Shown here piece by piece: positions 42,171-50,619 of a DNA stretch of 64,000 nt. The stretch covers positions 1 through 64,000 of the forward strand of contig NZ_JAMBPR010000040.1 of NCBI RefSeq assembly GCF_024206475.1. Reading direction: 5' to 3'. The notes below the pieces were generated by a model. That model did no database searches and was not told the origin of the DNA. It was given only the letters and a program-made list of their open reading frames with translations. The stretch comes from Paraburkholderia sp. CNPSo 3274 (GTDB taxonomy: Bacteria; Pseudomonadota; Gammaproteobacteria; Burkholderiales; Burkholderiaceae). Made by a program: the position numbers and the translations under genes. Position 1 is the first letter of the stretch; each line of letters starts with the position of its first letter.

Positions 42171-42740
42171 TCAGCCTGCCAGGTGCTTGCGCTTGGCGAG
42201 TTCCTGAGCCTTGGCGTAATCGGCCTGGATCACAGGCAGGCCTGCCGTGGCGGCCTTCTTGAGGCCCGCGTCGCGGCCCGAGGCGATCTCCGCCTGGAAG
42301 GCCGAGAGCGTCTTCTGCTGGCCGGCCAGCGCGATCTGCTCGATATACGTCTTGTCGAAGTCCGCGCCGCGCAGATCGTTGATGCTGCTGATCACCGCCG
42401 CATCCGGGTCGTTGCGCGGCACGTCCACGCCGCGCGGGCTCGCAGCGCGCATCGAGTCGGATAGCTTCGAATAGTCTGCCACCAGTTTTTCCGCGAAGGC
42501 CTTCACTTCGCGGTCGGTCGAGCGCGAGTCGGCGATGCGTGCGGCATCGCGCTGCGTGGCGACGGTTTGCGTGCCGTCCGCGATGAAGGCCTTGTCGGCT
42601 TCGTGAAGCTTGCCGGGGGCGGCCGAAGTCGAGGCAGAAGCCGCGGAAGGCGCGGGGGTCTGCGCATGGGCGCTCAACGTAACGGCGCAAAGGCTGGCGG
42701 CCGAAGCCGCGATGAGCGAGGCAAGCGAGAGGCGAGTCAT
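42171..42740 (-). CDS. Exported DUF4142 protein
   Basis: The 189-residue precursor has a Sec signal peptide with likely cleavage after AHA near residue 26. An Ala/Ser-rich linker and an alpha-helical ferritin-like DUF4142 domain with the typical KAFIADGTQTVATQRDAARI and AFAEKLVADYSKLSDSM follow. The family's function is not established; members are common in Burkholderia and often linked to envelope stress. AAAGGAGTTCAC precedes the ATG. A 409-bp non-coding region lies upstream. Confidence 0.9.
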   Translation of the reverse strand: MTRLSLASLIAASAASLCAVTLSAHAQTPAPSAASASTSAAPGKLHEADKAFIADGTQTVATQRDAARIADSRSTDREVKAFAEKLVADYSKLSDSMRAASPRGVDVPRNDPDAAVISSINDLRGADFDKTYIEQIALAGQQKTLSAFQAEIASGRDAGLKKAATAGLPVIQADYAKAQELAKRKHLAG

Positions 42741-43149
42741 GTGAACTCCTTTCTGCGTAGTTGGTATCGATTGCGCGCGCAGTGCCGCGCGTGGTGCGGC
42801 TTTCCGTGCGGCTCTGCGCGGGACCGTTCTGGCGTGGCGCCTTGCTGCTCAACGGTCTGAGGAATTCTATGAACTCACTCGCCATTCAGGTGAAACGATT
42901 GCTTCGCTTGTGTAACGGTTGGTAAGAGAGCGTGCGAATGGAATAACGATCAGCGTATTCACATCGACGTCATGCGTTTATGCTAGTACGGCGTTTTCCA
43001 TTTGCGCCGACCGGCGCACAATGTCCCTCGCGCGTATCGTTGCTTCCACAGCGAAAAGTCCCACGATCTGGGCGCGAACGCGGTTTGAGTCCCACGAGCG
43101 TGCGCAAAAGCGCACGCAAAAAAACGTAGGCCAACGAGGAGGAGACAGG
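42741..43149. other. Intergenic region between DUF4142 and truncated MFS genes
   Basis: Promoters for both divergent genes must lie in this 409-bp region. I recognise no gene, terminator or defined operator. A short open frame runs in from position 42919 in phase with the MFS gene, but it has no family similarity. Confidence 0.5.
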
Positions 43150-44154
43150 ATGGACGACAAGCTGGTTGCAACCGCATCCACCACGGCATCTGCCGACGCA
43201 ACAACGGCCGTAACTACCGCCGCCGCAAATTTTCGCTGGCGCGTGCTGATCTGGCTGCTGTTCGGCGGCATCATCAACTACCTCGATCGCGCGAATCTCG
43301 CGATCGCCGCGCCCGGCATGATTCACGACCTCGGCCTCACGCGCACGCAAATCGGCCTGCTGGGCACCGTGTTCGCCTGGACCTACGCCGTGATGCAGTT
43401 GCCGGCGGGCTGGATCATCGATCGCTTCGGCGCGAAGCGCGCCTATGCAGTCGGCATGATCTGGTGGAGCGTGGCGACGTGGCTCACCGGCGTGGTCGGC
43501 TCGATCTCGGGCCTCATCGTGATGCGCGTGCTGCTCGCAGTGGGCGAGGCGCCGTGCTGGCCGACCTCCGCGAAGATCACGGCGGCGTGGTTTCCCGCCA
43601 AGGAACGCGGCTTCGCCACGGGCATCTGGGATTCGTCGTCGAAATGGGGGCCCGCGCTCGCGCCCGCCGTGCTCGTTGCGTTGATGATCGCCTTCGGCTG
43701 GCGCTCGCTCTCCCACGTGACGGGCGCCATCGGCATCGTCTTCGCCGTGCTGTTCCTTTTTCTCTATCGCAACCCCGCGCAAAGCACGCGGCTCACACGC
43801 GAGGAGTTTGCCTATATCGAAGCGGGCGGTGGCGGCCACGAGCGCTCGCTCACCACGGCGCCCATCCGCTGGCGCGCGCTGTTCGCCTCGCGCAGCGTGT
43901 GGGGCATGATCTTCGGCTACTTCTGCGCGATCTGGCTGTGGAATATCTTCCTCGTGTTCCTGCCGCTCTATCTGCTCGATCGCTTTCATAATTTCGGCGG
44001 GGCGTTCTCGCCGGTCGTGGCGGGCTTTATCGTCGACCGCACGGGATCGTATTCGCTGGCGTTCATCATGGGCGGCGCGATTGCGGCCTGCGCGGCGCTC
44101 TTCTACTGGTTCATGGCGCGCAGTACGGTGGGCCAGCCGGCGGACGCGGCTTGA
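43150..44154 (+). CDS. MFS transporter (ACS family) with internal deletion
   Basis: The 334-residue protein matches anion:cation symporters such as the glucarate/hexuronate group through helix 7: NYLDRANLAIAAPGM in helix 1, WIIDRFGAKRAYAV in motif A and IFLVFLPLYLLDRFH in helix 7. It then jumps to GAFSPVVAGFIVDRTGSY, which belongs to helix 11. About 100 residues covering helices 8-10 are missing from the usual 430. The frame is intact, so a shortened protein is made, but transport is doubtful. The deletion junction lies near 43990-44005. It is 10 bp before the acyl-CoA ligase gene. Confidence 0.75.
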   Translation: MDDKLVATASTTASADATTAVTTAAANFRWRVLIWLLFGGIINYLDRANLAIAAPGMIHDLGLTRTQIGLLGTVFAWTYAVMQLPAGWIIDRFGAKRAYAVGMIWWSVATWLTGVVGSISGLIVMRVLLAVGEAPCWPTSAKITAAWFPAKERGFATGIWDSSSKWGPALAPAVLVALMIAFGWRSLSHVTGAIGIVFAVLFLFLYRNPAQSTRLTREEFAYIEAGGGGHERSLTTAPIRWRALFASRSVWGMIFGYFCAIWLWNIFLVFLPLYLLDRFHNFGGAFSPVVAGFIVDRTGSYSLAFIMGGAIAACAALFYWFMARSTVGQPADAA

Positions 44155-44164
44155 GGAGACGAAC

Positions 44165-45835
44165 GTGAACGCCTACGCAAGCTTTCCCTGGCGCGCGCTA
44201 TACGACACCGGCATCGAGGGGAATCCTCGGCAGGACTATACGAACGGCCTCGACATGTTCGCGGCGGCGCTCGCTCGCGTGCCGCATGAAAGCGCGTTGC
44301 TTTACTTCGACGGCAGGCTCGACTGGCAGGCGCTCGACGCACGGAGCGACCGCATCGCCTGCGTACTGCTGGACGAAGGCGTGCAGCGCGGCGACCGAGT
44401 GGCGCTCTATCTGCAGAACGTGCCGCAGTTCGTGATGGCCTTGCTCGGCATCTGGAAGGCGGGCGCCGTGATGGTGCCGGTCAATCCGATGAACCGCGCG
44501 CGCGAACTGAAACTGCTGCTCGACGATTCGCAAACGCGCGTACTGATCTGCGACGCCGCGCTCGAAGGCGAAGTCGTTCGCGCAGTGATGGCGAGCATCG
44601 AAGCTGATGGCAACGTCGCGCCGCGCGTACTCACGACGCGCGCGCGTGCGCTGCAAACACGCGACGATACGCGGGTATTCGGCGCAACGCGCGAGGAAAG
44701 CGGCATAGGCGAGGGCGCACGCGATCTTTTGCAGGCAGCGCAGGCCGTGGACCAAGGGCGCAAGCCGCCGCCGGTCGCGCTGGCGGCGAGCGATCCGGCC
44801 ATGCTCGTCTATACCTCGGGCACGAGCGGCCGCCCGAAAGGCGCGATCTGCACGCACGGCAACTTCGCGTTCAATTCGCAGACCTACCGCGATTTCTGCG
44901 GCCTGCGCGAAGGCGGCCCCATACTCGGCGTGGCGCCGCTCTTTCACATTACCGGCCTGGTTGGCCACATCGGCGCGGCGTGGATGGCGCGCGCGCCGCT
45001 CATTCTCACGCACCGCTTCGCCCCGGCGGCCACGCTCGACGCCATCGAGGAACACCGCGCGGAGTTCACGATCGGCGCGATCACCGTGTTCATCGCGCTG
45101 CTGCATCACGCCGATGCGACCCGCGAGAAACTCGCGACGCTCACGAAGATCTATTCGGGCGGCGCGCCCATCGCGCCCAGCGTGGTGGAGGCGTTTCGCG
45201 CGAAGTTCGGCCACGTGATCCGCGGCGCGTATGGGCTCACCGAAACGAATTCGCCCACGCACATGGTGCCGCTCGCGAGGACGGCGCCCGTCGATCCGCG
45301 CAGCGGTGCGCTGGCCATGGGCGTTCCGGTGCCGGGCGCCGAAGCGGCGATCGTCGACGATGACGGTCACAGCGTCGCTGCCGGTGAAACGGGCGAGATC
45401 GTTTGCCGCGGACCGATGGTCGTGCCCGGCTACTGGAACAACGCGGCGGAGACGGCCAATGCGTTTCGCGGCGGCTGGTTCCATACCGGTGACGTCGGCT
45501 TCATGGACGAAGCGGGCTGGTTCTATCTCGTCGACCGCAAGAAGGACATGATCAATGCGGCCGGATACAAGGTCTGGCCACGTGAAGTGGAAGACGTGCT
45601 TTACGGCCATCCCGCCGTGCGCGAAGCTGCCGTGGTGGGCGTGCCCGATCCGTATCGCGGAGAGACCGTGAAAGCCGTGGTGAGCCTGCGTGCGGGCGCG
45701 GTGGCCGACGCAGCGGAACTGATCGCGTTCTGCAAGGCGCGCATGGCCGCATACAAATACCCGCGCATCGTCGAGTTCCGCGACGAATTACCGAAGACGG
45801 CCACTGGGAAGATCTTGCGGCGGGAATTGCGGTAA
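44165..45835 (+). CDS. AMP-forming acyl-CoA ligase
   Basis: The 556-residue enzyme activates a carboxylic acid with ATP and CoA. The ATP loop is YTSGTSGRPKGAI, the adenylate motif GAYGLTETNSPTH, the hinge region TGDVGFMDEAGWFYLVDRKK and the catalytic Lys is in PKTATGKILRR. I chose the GTG start preceded by GAGGAGACGAAC. The carboxylic acid is unknown; fatty, aryl or dicarboxylic acids are possible. It forms an operon with the defective-looking MFS gene, which may once have imported its substrate. Confidence 0.9.
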   Translation: MNAYASFPWRALYDTGIEGNPRQDYTNGLDMFAAALARVPHESALLYFDGRLDWQALDARSDRIACVLLDEGVQRGDRVALYLQNVPQFVMALLGIWKAGAVMVPVNPMNRARELKLLLDDSQTRVLICDAALEGEVVRAVMASIEADGNVAPRVLTTRARALQTRDDTRVFGATREESGIGEGARDLLQAAQAVDQGRKPPPVALAASDPAMLVYTSGTSGRPKGAICTHGNFAFNSQTYRDFCGLREGGPILGVAPLFHITGLVGHIGAAWMARAPLILTHRFAPAATLDAIEEHRAEFTIGAITVFIALLHHADATREKLATLTKIYSGGAPIAPSVVEAFRAKFGHVIRGAYGLTETNSPTHMVPLARTAPVDPRSGALAMGVPVPGAEAAIVDDDGHSVAAGETGEIVCRGPMVVPGYWNNAAETANAFRGGWFHTGDVGFMDEAGWFYLVDRKKDMINAAGYKVWPREVEDVLYGHPAVREAAVVGVPDPYRGETVKAVVSLRAGAVADAAELIAFCKARMAAYKYPRIVEFRDELPKTATGKILRRELR

Positions 45836-45872
45836 TGGTTGCGCGGGCAACTTGATGAGGTCGAAGACTGAT

Positions 45873-45897
45873 GCGCCCCGAGACTGGCTCGGGGCGC
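45873..45897. terminator. Hairpin between acyl-CoA ligase and metE
   Basis: GCGCCCCGAG and CTCGGGGCGC form a perfect ten-bp stem with loop ACTGG between the convergent genes. No T tract follows, so it is a stem-loop end rather than a classical terminator. Confidence 0.6.
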
Positions 45898-45942
45898 GTG
45901 ACACGACTCGCTAACGGGCTAGCGGGCGTGCGCTTCGGTGCC

Positions 45943-48237
45943 TTATTGCACCAGGCTGCGCAGCGCCCTGGCGGCAGCGACCATGTTGGTCAGCGCCGGA
46001 ATCACCTCGGCCCACTGACGCGTCTTCAGCCCGCAGTCAGGGTTGACCCACAGGCGTTCTGCCGGAATGCGCCCGGCGGCCTTCTGCATCAGTTGCACGA
46101 TGTGCGCTTCGGTCGGGATGTTCGGCGAGTGTATGTCGTACACGCCGGGCCCGATTTCGTTCGGATACTTGAAGTTGTCGAACGCGTCCAGCAGTTCCAT
46201 GTCCGAACGCGACGTCTCGATCGTAATCACATCCGCATCCATATCGGCGATCGACGCGATGATGTCGTTGAACTCCGAATAGCACATATGCGTGTGGATC
46301 TGCGTTTCGTCTTCCACGCCGTTCGCCGTGATGCGGAACGATTCCACAGCCCAGCGCAGATACTCGCCCCACTGCGCGCGGCGCAGCGGCAGACCTTCGC
46401 GCAGCGCGGCCTCGTCGATCTGGATCACGCTCACGCCGGCCTTCTCCAGGTCGAGCACTTCTTCGCGAATGGCGAGCGCGAGCTGGTAGCACGAGACCGA
46501 ACGCGGCTGGTCGTCACGCACGAAGGACCAGTTGAGGACCGTCACCGGGCCGGTGAGCATGCCCTTCATGGGCTTGTTCGTGAGCGACTGCGCGTAGGCG
46601 ATCCACTCCACCGTCATGGCCTTCGGGCGGCTGATGTCGCCGAACAGAATGGGCGGCTTCACGCAGCGCGAGCCATACGACTGCACCCAGCCGAACTGGC
46701 TGAACGCGTAGCCGTCGAGCTGCTCGCCGAAGTATTCGACCATGTCGTTGCGCTCGGCTTCGCCGTGCACGAGCACGTCGAGCCCCAGTTGCTCCTGCTC
46801 GCGCACGCTGCGGTCGATTTCGGCGCGCATGGCGGCCTGGTAGCCCGCGTTGTCGAGCGCGCCGCTTTTGAACTGGCTGCGCGCCTGGCGGATTTCCGCC
46901 GTTTGCGGGAAGGAGCCGATTGTGGTGGTCGGGAAGGCGGGCAGCTTCAGGCGTGCGGCCTGCTTCGCGGCGCGCTCGGCGTAAGCGTGCTGACGATTGC
47001 CGAGCTGCGCGTCGATGCGGGCGATCGCGGCCTTCACTGCGGGGTTGTTCACGCGCGGCGACTGGCGGCGCGCTCCAACGGCAGCGGCGTTCGCGGCGAG
47101 TTCGGCTGCGACCTTATCGCGGCCAGCATTCAGCGCCGTGGCGAGCACCTTCACTTCGTCGAGCTTTTGCAGCGCAAACGCGAGCCATGAACGGATTTCA
47201 GCGTCGAGCTTCTGTTCGCTCGCGAGATCCACCGGCACGTGCAGCAGCGAGCACGACGGCGCGATCCAGAGGCGCTCGCCCAGTTGTTTCGCGAGCGGCT
47301 CGAGCCAATCGAGTGTGGCGTTCAGGTCCGCCTTCCAGATGTTGCGGCCGTTGATCGCGCCCACCGAAAGCACGCTCTGTGCAGGCAGTTTTTGCGCGGC
47401 CAGCGCGACTTCTGCGCGGGCGTTGATCGCGTCGATATGCAGACCGTCGACAGGCAGCGAGCACGCGAGGTCGAGATTGTCCTGCAACTGGCCGAAGTAG
47501 ATGGCCAGCAGCAGCTTGACGCTGCGCTGCTCGAACCCTTCATACGCCGTCGCAAACGCTGCGCGCCAGGCCGGATCGAGTTCGGTCACGAGAATCGGCT
47601 CGTCGAACTGCACCCACTCGACGTCCATCACGCGGAAGTAGTCGAGCAGCGCGCGATACACGGGCATGATGCGCGGCAGCAGCGCCAGCTTGTCCGAGTC
47701 GTCCTTGGCCTTGCCGAGCCACAGGTACGTGAGCGGACCGATGATCACCGGCTTGGCCTTCACGCCCAGTTCGCGGGCTTCGCGCAGTTGCTCGGAAAGA
47801 CGCGAGGTGTCGAGGTTGAACTGCGTATCGGCCGTGAATTCGGGGACGATGTAGTGATAGTTCGTGTCGAACCACTTCGTCATTTCGCCGGCCGCGACGC
47901 CGCCACAGCAGGCGGCATGGTCCTCGGCGCCAGCCGCCGAGCGGCCACGCGCCACGCGGAAGTAGTTGTCGAGCTTGTCGCCGTGGAAGCCCTGCACACG
48001 CTCGGGCAGGTTGCCGAGCGTGAAGCTCATGTCGAGCACCTGGTCGTAGAACGCGAAGTCGCCGGCGGGCACGAGGTCGAGACCCTTCTGGTTTTCCCAG
48101 TGGCGCGCGCGCAGTTGCGCGCCGAGCGCCTTCAGTTCGTCGCGCGAGGATTCGCCCTTCCAGTAGCGTTCCAGACCGAATTTGAGTTCGCGTTTCGCGC
48201 CGATGCGCGGGAAGCCGAGATTGTGCGTGGTGACCAT
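45943..48237 (-). CDS. metE: Cobalamin-independent methionine synthase
   Basis: This 764-residue cytoplasmic enzyme transfers the methyl group of methyl-tetrahydropteroyltriglutamate to homocysteine. The N-terminal domain begins THNLGFPRIGAKRELKF. The C-terminal barrel has the zinc ligands in IHTHMCYSEF and WVNPDCGLKTR and the homocysteine motif TTTIGSFPQT. The length is that of the family. It diverges from metR with 150 bp between, in which repeated half-sites lie. Confidence 0.97.
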   Translation of the reverse strand: MVTTHNLGFPRIGAKRELKFGLERYWKGESSRDELKALGAQLRARHWENQKGLDLVPAGDFAFYDQVLDMSFTLGNLPERVQGFHGDKLDNYFRVARGRSAAGAEDHAACCGGVAAGEMTKWFDTNYHYIVPEFTADTQFNLDTSRLSEQLREARELGVKAKPVIIGPLTYLWLGKAKDDSDKLALLPRIMPVYRALLDYFRVMDVEWVQFDEPILVTELDPAWRAAFATAYEGFEQRSVKLLLAIYFGQLQDNLDLACSLPVDGLHIDAINARAEVALAAQKLPAQSVLSVGAINGRNIWKADLNATLDWLEPLAKQLGERLWIAPSCSLLHVPVDLASEQKLDAEIRSWLAFALQKLDEVKVLATALNAGRDKVAAELAANAAAVGARRQSPRVNNPAVKAAIARIDAQLGNRQHAYAERAAKQAARLKLPAFPTTTIGSFPQTAEIRQARSQFKSGALDNAGYQAAMRAEIDRSVREQEQLGLDVLVHGEAERNDMVEYFGEQLDGYAFSQFGWVQSYGSRCVKPPILFGDISRPKAMTVEWIAYAQSLTNKPMKGMLTGPVTVLNWSFVRDDQPRSVSCYQLALAIREEVLDLEKAGVSVIQIDEAALREGLPLRRAQWGEYLRWAVESFRITANGVEDETQIHTHMCYSEFNDIIASIADMDADVITIETSRSDMELLDAFDNFKYPNEIGPGVYDIHSPNIPTEAHIVQLMQKAAGRIPAERLWVNPDCGLKTRQWAEVIPALTNMVAAARALRSLVQ

Positions 48238-48306
48238 GTGCGTTGCCGTCCGAAATGAAAGTGCTGAAAACGATCCAGAGTGGCAGCGATCATAGAGGTA
48301 TCAGAC

Positions 48307-48354
48307 GATGAAGAAAAATGGCATTATTTCATCCATCCATTAGTTTTCTTCATC
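48307..48354. promoter_or_regulatory. Three 21-bp-spaced half-sites in the metE/metR control region
   Basis: GATGAA at 48307, TTCATC at 48328 and TTCATC at 48349 start exactly 21 bp apart, so they face the same side of the helix. The outer pair belongs to an 11-bp inverted repeat, GATGAAGAAAA and TTTTCTTCATC. The TGAA/TTCA halves agree with the MetR consensus TGAA-N5-TTCA, although the spacing is N15. This is the likely MetR binding region. Confidence 0.5.
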
Positions 48355-48387
48355 TGTCGCCAGATTGGCAAGGGGTTGCCCTTTTCC

Positions 48388-49296
48388 ATGCTCGAACGCG
48401 TTCATCTTGTCATCGTCCGCGAAGTCGCCCGCCAGGGCTCGCTTACCGCAGCGGCGGAGTCGCTTTTCCTCACGCAATCGGCGTTGAGCCATACGGTCAA
48501 GAAAATCGAGCAGCAACTCGGCACCCAGATCTGGGGCCGCGAGGGGCGCAGCTTGCGGCTTACGCAGGCCGGGCAATATCTGCTCTCGTTGGCCGAACGA
48601 CTCTTGCCTCAGTTCGAACTCGCGGAAGAGCGCATGAAGCAGTACGCCGCGGGCGAGCGCGGCACGCTGCGCATCGGCATGGAATGCGCCCCGTGCTATC
48701 AGTGGCTGCTCAAGGTGGTCTCGCCGTATCTGGCGCGCTGGCCCGATGTCGATGTGGATGTGAAGCAGCGTTTTCAGTTTGGCGGCATCGGCGCGTTGAT
48801 CGGCTACGACATCGACGTGCTGGTCACGCCCGATCCGCTCAACCGGCCCGGACTGCGTTTCGATCCGGTGTTCGACTACGAACAGGTGCTGGTGGTCGCG
48901 GAAAGCCATCGGCTCGCGAACGTGCGTTACGTGAAGCCCGAGCAGCTTGTCGACGAGACGCTCATCACGTATCCCGTGGAGACCGACCGGCTCGATATCT
49001 ACAACCAGTTTCTGCGGCCCGCGAGCATCACGCCGCGCCGTCACAAGACGATCGAAACGACCGACATCATGCTGCAGATGGTCGCGAGCCACCGCGGTGT
49101 GGCCGCGTTGCCGCGATGGCTCGCGGAAGAATACGCAGACCGCATGCCGCTTGCGATCGTGAAGCTCGGCAAGCAGGGCATTGCGAAGCAGATCTTTCTC
49201 GGCACGCGGGAAGGCGACGCCGTGGTCGATTACCTGAAATCCTTTGTCGAATTCGCGCGCGACCCAGTCTGGCAACAGGCCCGTGTGCGAGGCTGA
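48388..49296 (+). CDS. metR: LysR-family regulator of methionine synthesis
   Basis: The 302-residue protein starts MLERVHLVIVREVARQGSLT and has the LysR helix-turn-helix (AAAESLFLTQSALSHTVKKI). The effector domain closely follows MetR, which senses homocysteine and activates metE. Divergence from metE supports the name. In-frame codons upstream of MLERVHL do not match the family and cover the likely operator. AAGGGG lies a little far upstream. Confidence 0.93.
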   Translation: MLERVHLVIVREVARQGSLTAAAESLFLTQSALSHTVKKIEQQLGTQIWGREGRSLRLTQAGQYLLSLAERLLPQFELAEERMKQYAAGERGTLRIGMECAPCYQWLLKVVSPYLARWPDVDVDVKQRFQFGGIGALIGYDIDVLVTPDPLNRPGLRFDPVFDYEQVLVVAESHRLANVRYVKPEQLVDETLITYPVETDRLDIYNQFLRPASITPRRHKTIETTDIMLQMVASHRGVAALPRWLAEEYADRMPLAIVKLGKQGIAKQIFLGTREGDAVVDYLKSFVEFARDPVWQQARVRG

Positions 49297-49396
49297 TGCC
49301 GCGCGGCGCACGCGAGGTTGCCGCAATGGACTCGCGTGTCAGCATGGTGGCCTGATTACATTTTGAAAATGAAAGGAACGCGGCGGAAGTTCGTAT

Positions 49397-49410
49397 ATTG
49401 ATCGTTCAAT
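49397..49410. promoter_or_regulatory. BetI-like operator before the choline-binding protein gene
   Basis: ATTGATCGTTCAAT matches the core ATTGAATGTTCAAT found before betI in 12 of 14 positions and has ATTGA/TTCAAT halves. It lies 160 bp before the binding-protein start in a 273-bp gap without genes. Confidence 0.65.
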
Positions 49411-49569
49411 TAACTTAAAGCCGCTGTTCATCGGTGCTCGCGGGAATCGATTGTCGCTTCTGCGCAATTGCTCGTCGCAATTGCTACGTTAGTCCGCTTT
49501 TTGCCGGACAACTATGTGTCATGAGCCTTCATGACCCTGCGACGCAATTCGATTCCTGAGGAGATGACG

Positions 49570-50520
49570 ATGTGCCGATTCCCCCTGCTTAAGACAGGCG
49601 CGCTCGCGTGCGCCGCGATGCTCTGCACCGGCGCCTACGCGGCCGATCCCGCCGCGTGCAAGGACGTGCGCTTCGCTGACGTGGGCTGGACCGATATCGC
49701 GGCGACCACGGGCGTGGCATCGACGATTCTCGGCGCGCTTGGCTATGCGCCGACGAAAACGATCGCCTCGGTGCCGATCACGTTTGCAGGGCTCAAGAGC
49801 AAGCAGATCGATGTGTTCCTCGGCTACTGGTCGCCGACCATGGACCCGATCATCGGGCCCTTCACGAAGTCGGGCTCGATCAAGGTTCTCTCGACGCCGA
49901 ATCTCACGGGCGCGAAATACACGCTCGCCGTTCCCGATTACGTCTACCAGGGCGGCCTGAAGTCGTTCCAGGACATAGCGAAATACGCGGACAAGTTGCA
50001 AGGGCGCATCTACGGCATCGAACCCGGCAACGACGGCAACGCGCTGATCCAGAAGATGATTGGCGCGAATCAGTATGGACTCGGCAAATTCAAGCTCGTC
50101 GAATCGAGCGAGGCGGGGATGCTCGTGCAGGTGAACCGCGCCGTGCGTGAGAAGCAATGGATCGTGTTCCTCGGCTGGGAGCCGCATCCGATGAACGTGC
50201 AGATGAAAATCGACTATCTCTCAGGCGGCGACGCGGTGTTCGGGCCTGACTATGGCGCGGCGCGCGTGCTGACCGCGGAACCGCCCGACTATGCCGCGCG
50301 CTGCCCGAACGTCGCGAAGTTCGTCTCCAACCTGCAGTTCACGACTGCCATCGAGAACCATTTGATGGTGCCGATCGCGAACAAGGAAGACCCCAACAAG
50401 GCCGCCGCCGACTGGCTGCGCAGCAACCCGCAGGTGCTCGACAACTGGCTCGCCGGCGTGACCACGCTGGACGGCAAGCCGGGCCTGCCTGCCGTGCGCG
50501 CCTCGTTGGGCGTGCACTGA
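49570..50520 (+). CDS. choX: Periplasmic choline/quaternary-amine-binding protein
   Basis: The 316-residue precursor has a signal peptide ending near AYAA at about residue 26. Its type II binding domain belongs to the OpuAC/ChoX family. Aromatic residues for a trimethylammonium group are plausible in VGWTDIAAT, LGYWSPTMD, VPDYVYQGG and LGWEPHPMN, as in choline-binding ChoX. GAGGAGATGACG precedes this ATG; another ATG overlaps that site and is less suitable. No cognate ABC permease or ATPase is adjacent; instead an APC permease follows. The nearby BetI-like operator fits choline induction. Confidence 0.88.
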   Translation: MCRFPLLKTGALACAAMLCTGAYAADPAACKDVRFADVGWTDIAATTGVASTILGALGYAPTKTIASVPITFAGLKSKQIDVFLGYWSPTMDPIIGPFTKSGSIKVLSTPNLTGAKYTLAVPDYVYQGGLKSFQDIAKYADKLQGRIYGIEPGNDGNALIQKMIGANQYGLGKFKLVESSEAGMLVQVNRAVREKQWIVFLGWEPHPMNVQMKIDYLSGGDAVFGPDYGAARVLTAEPPDYAARCPNVAKFVSNLQFTTAIENHLMVPIANKEDPNKAAADWLRSNPQVLDNWLAGVTTLDGKPGLPAVRASLGVH

Positions 50521-50528
50521 CGCGCCTT

Positions 50529-50552
50529 TGTCCGCGGTGAAAGCCGCGGACA
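50529..50552 (+). terminator. Intercistronic hairpin between choX and permease
   Basis: TGTCCGCGG and CCGCGGACA form a perfect nine-bp stem with a six-base loop, eight bases after the choX stop. Without a T tract it more likely stabilises or attenuates the transcript than ends it. Confidence 0.5.
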
Positions 50553-50619
50553 CCCCTGCGGTACATCCCTATTTGCGCAGCAATTTTGGTTGATTAGCGT
50601 TCAAAAGAGGAGGAGGCAG

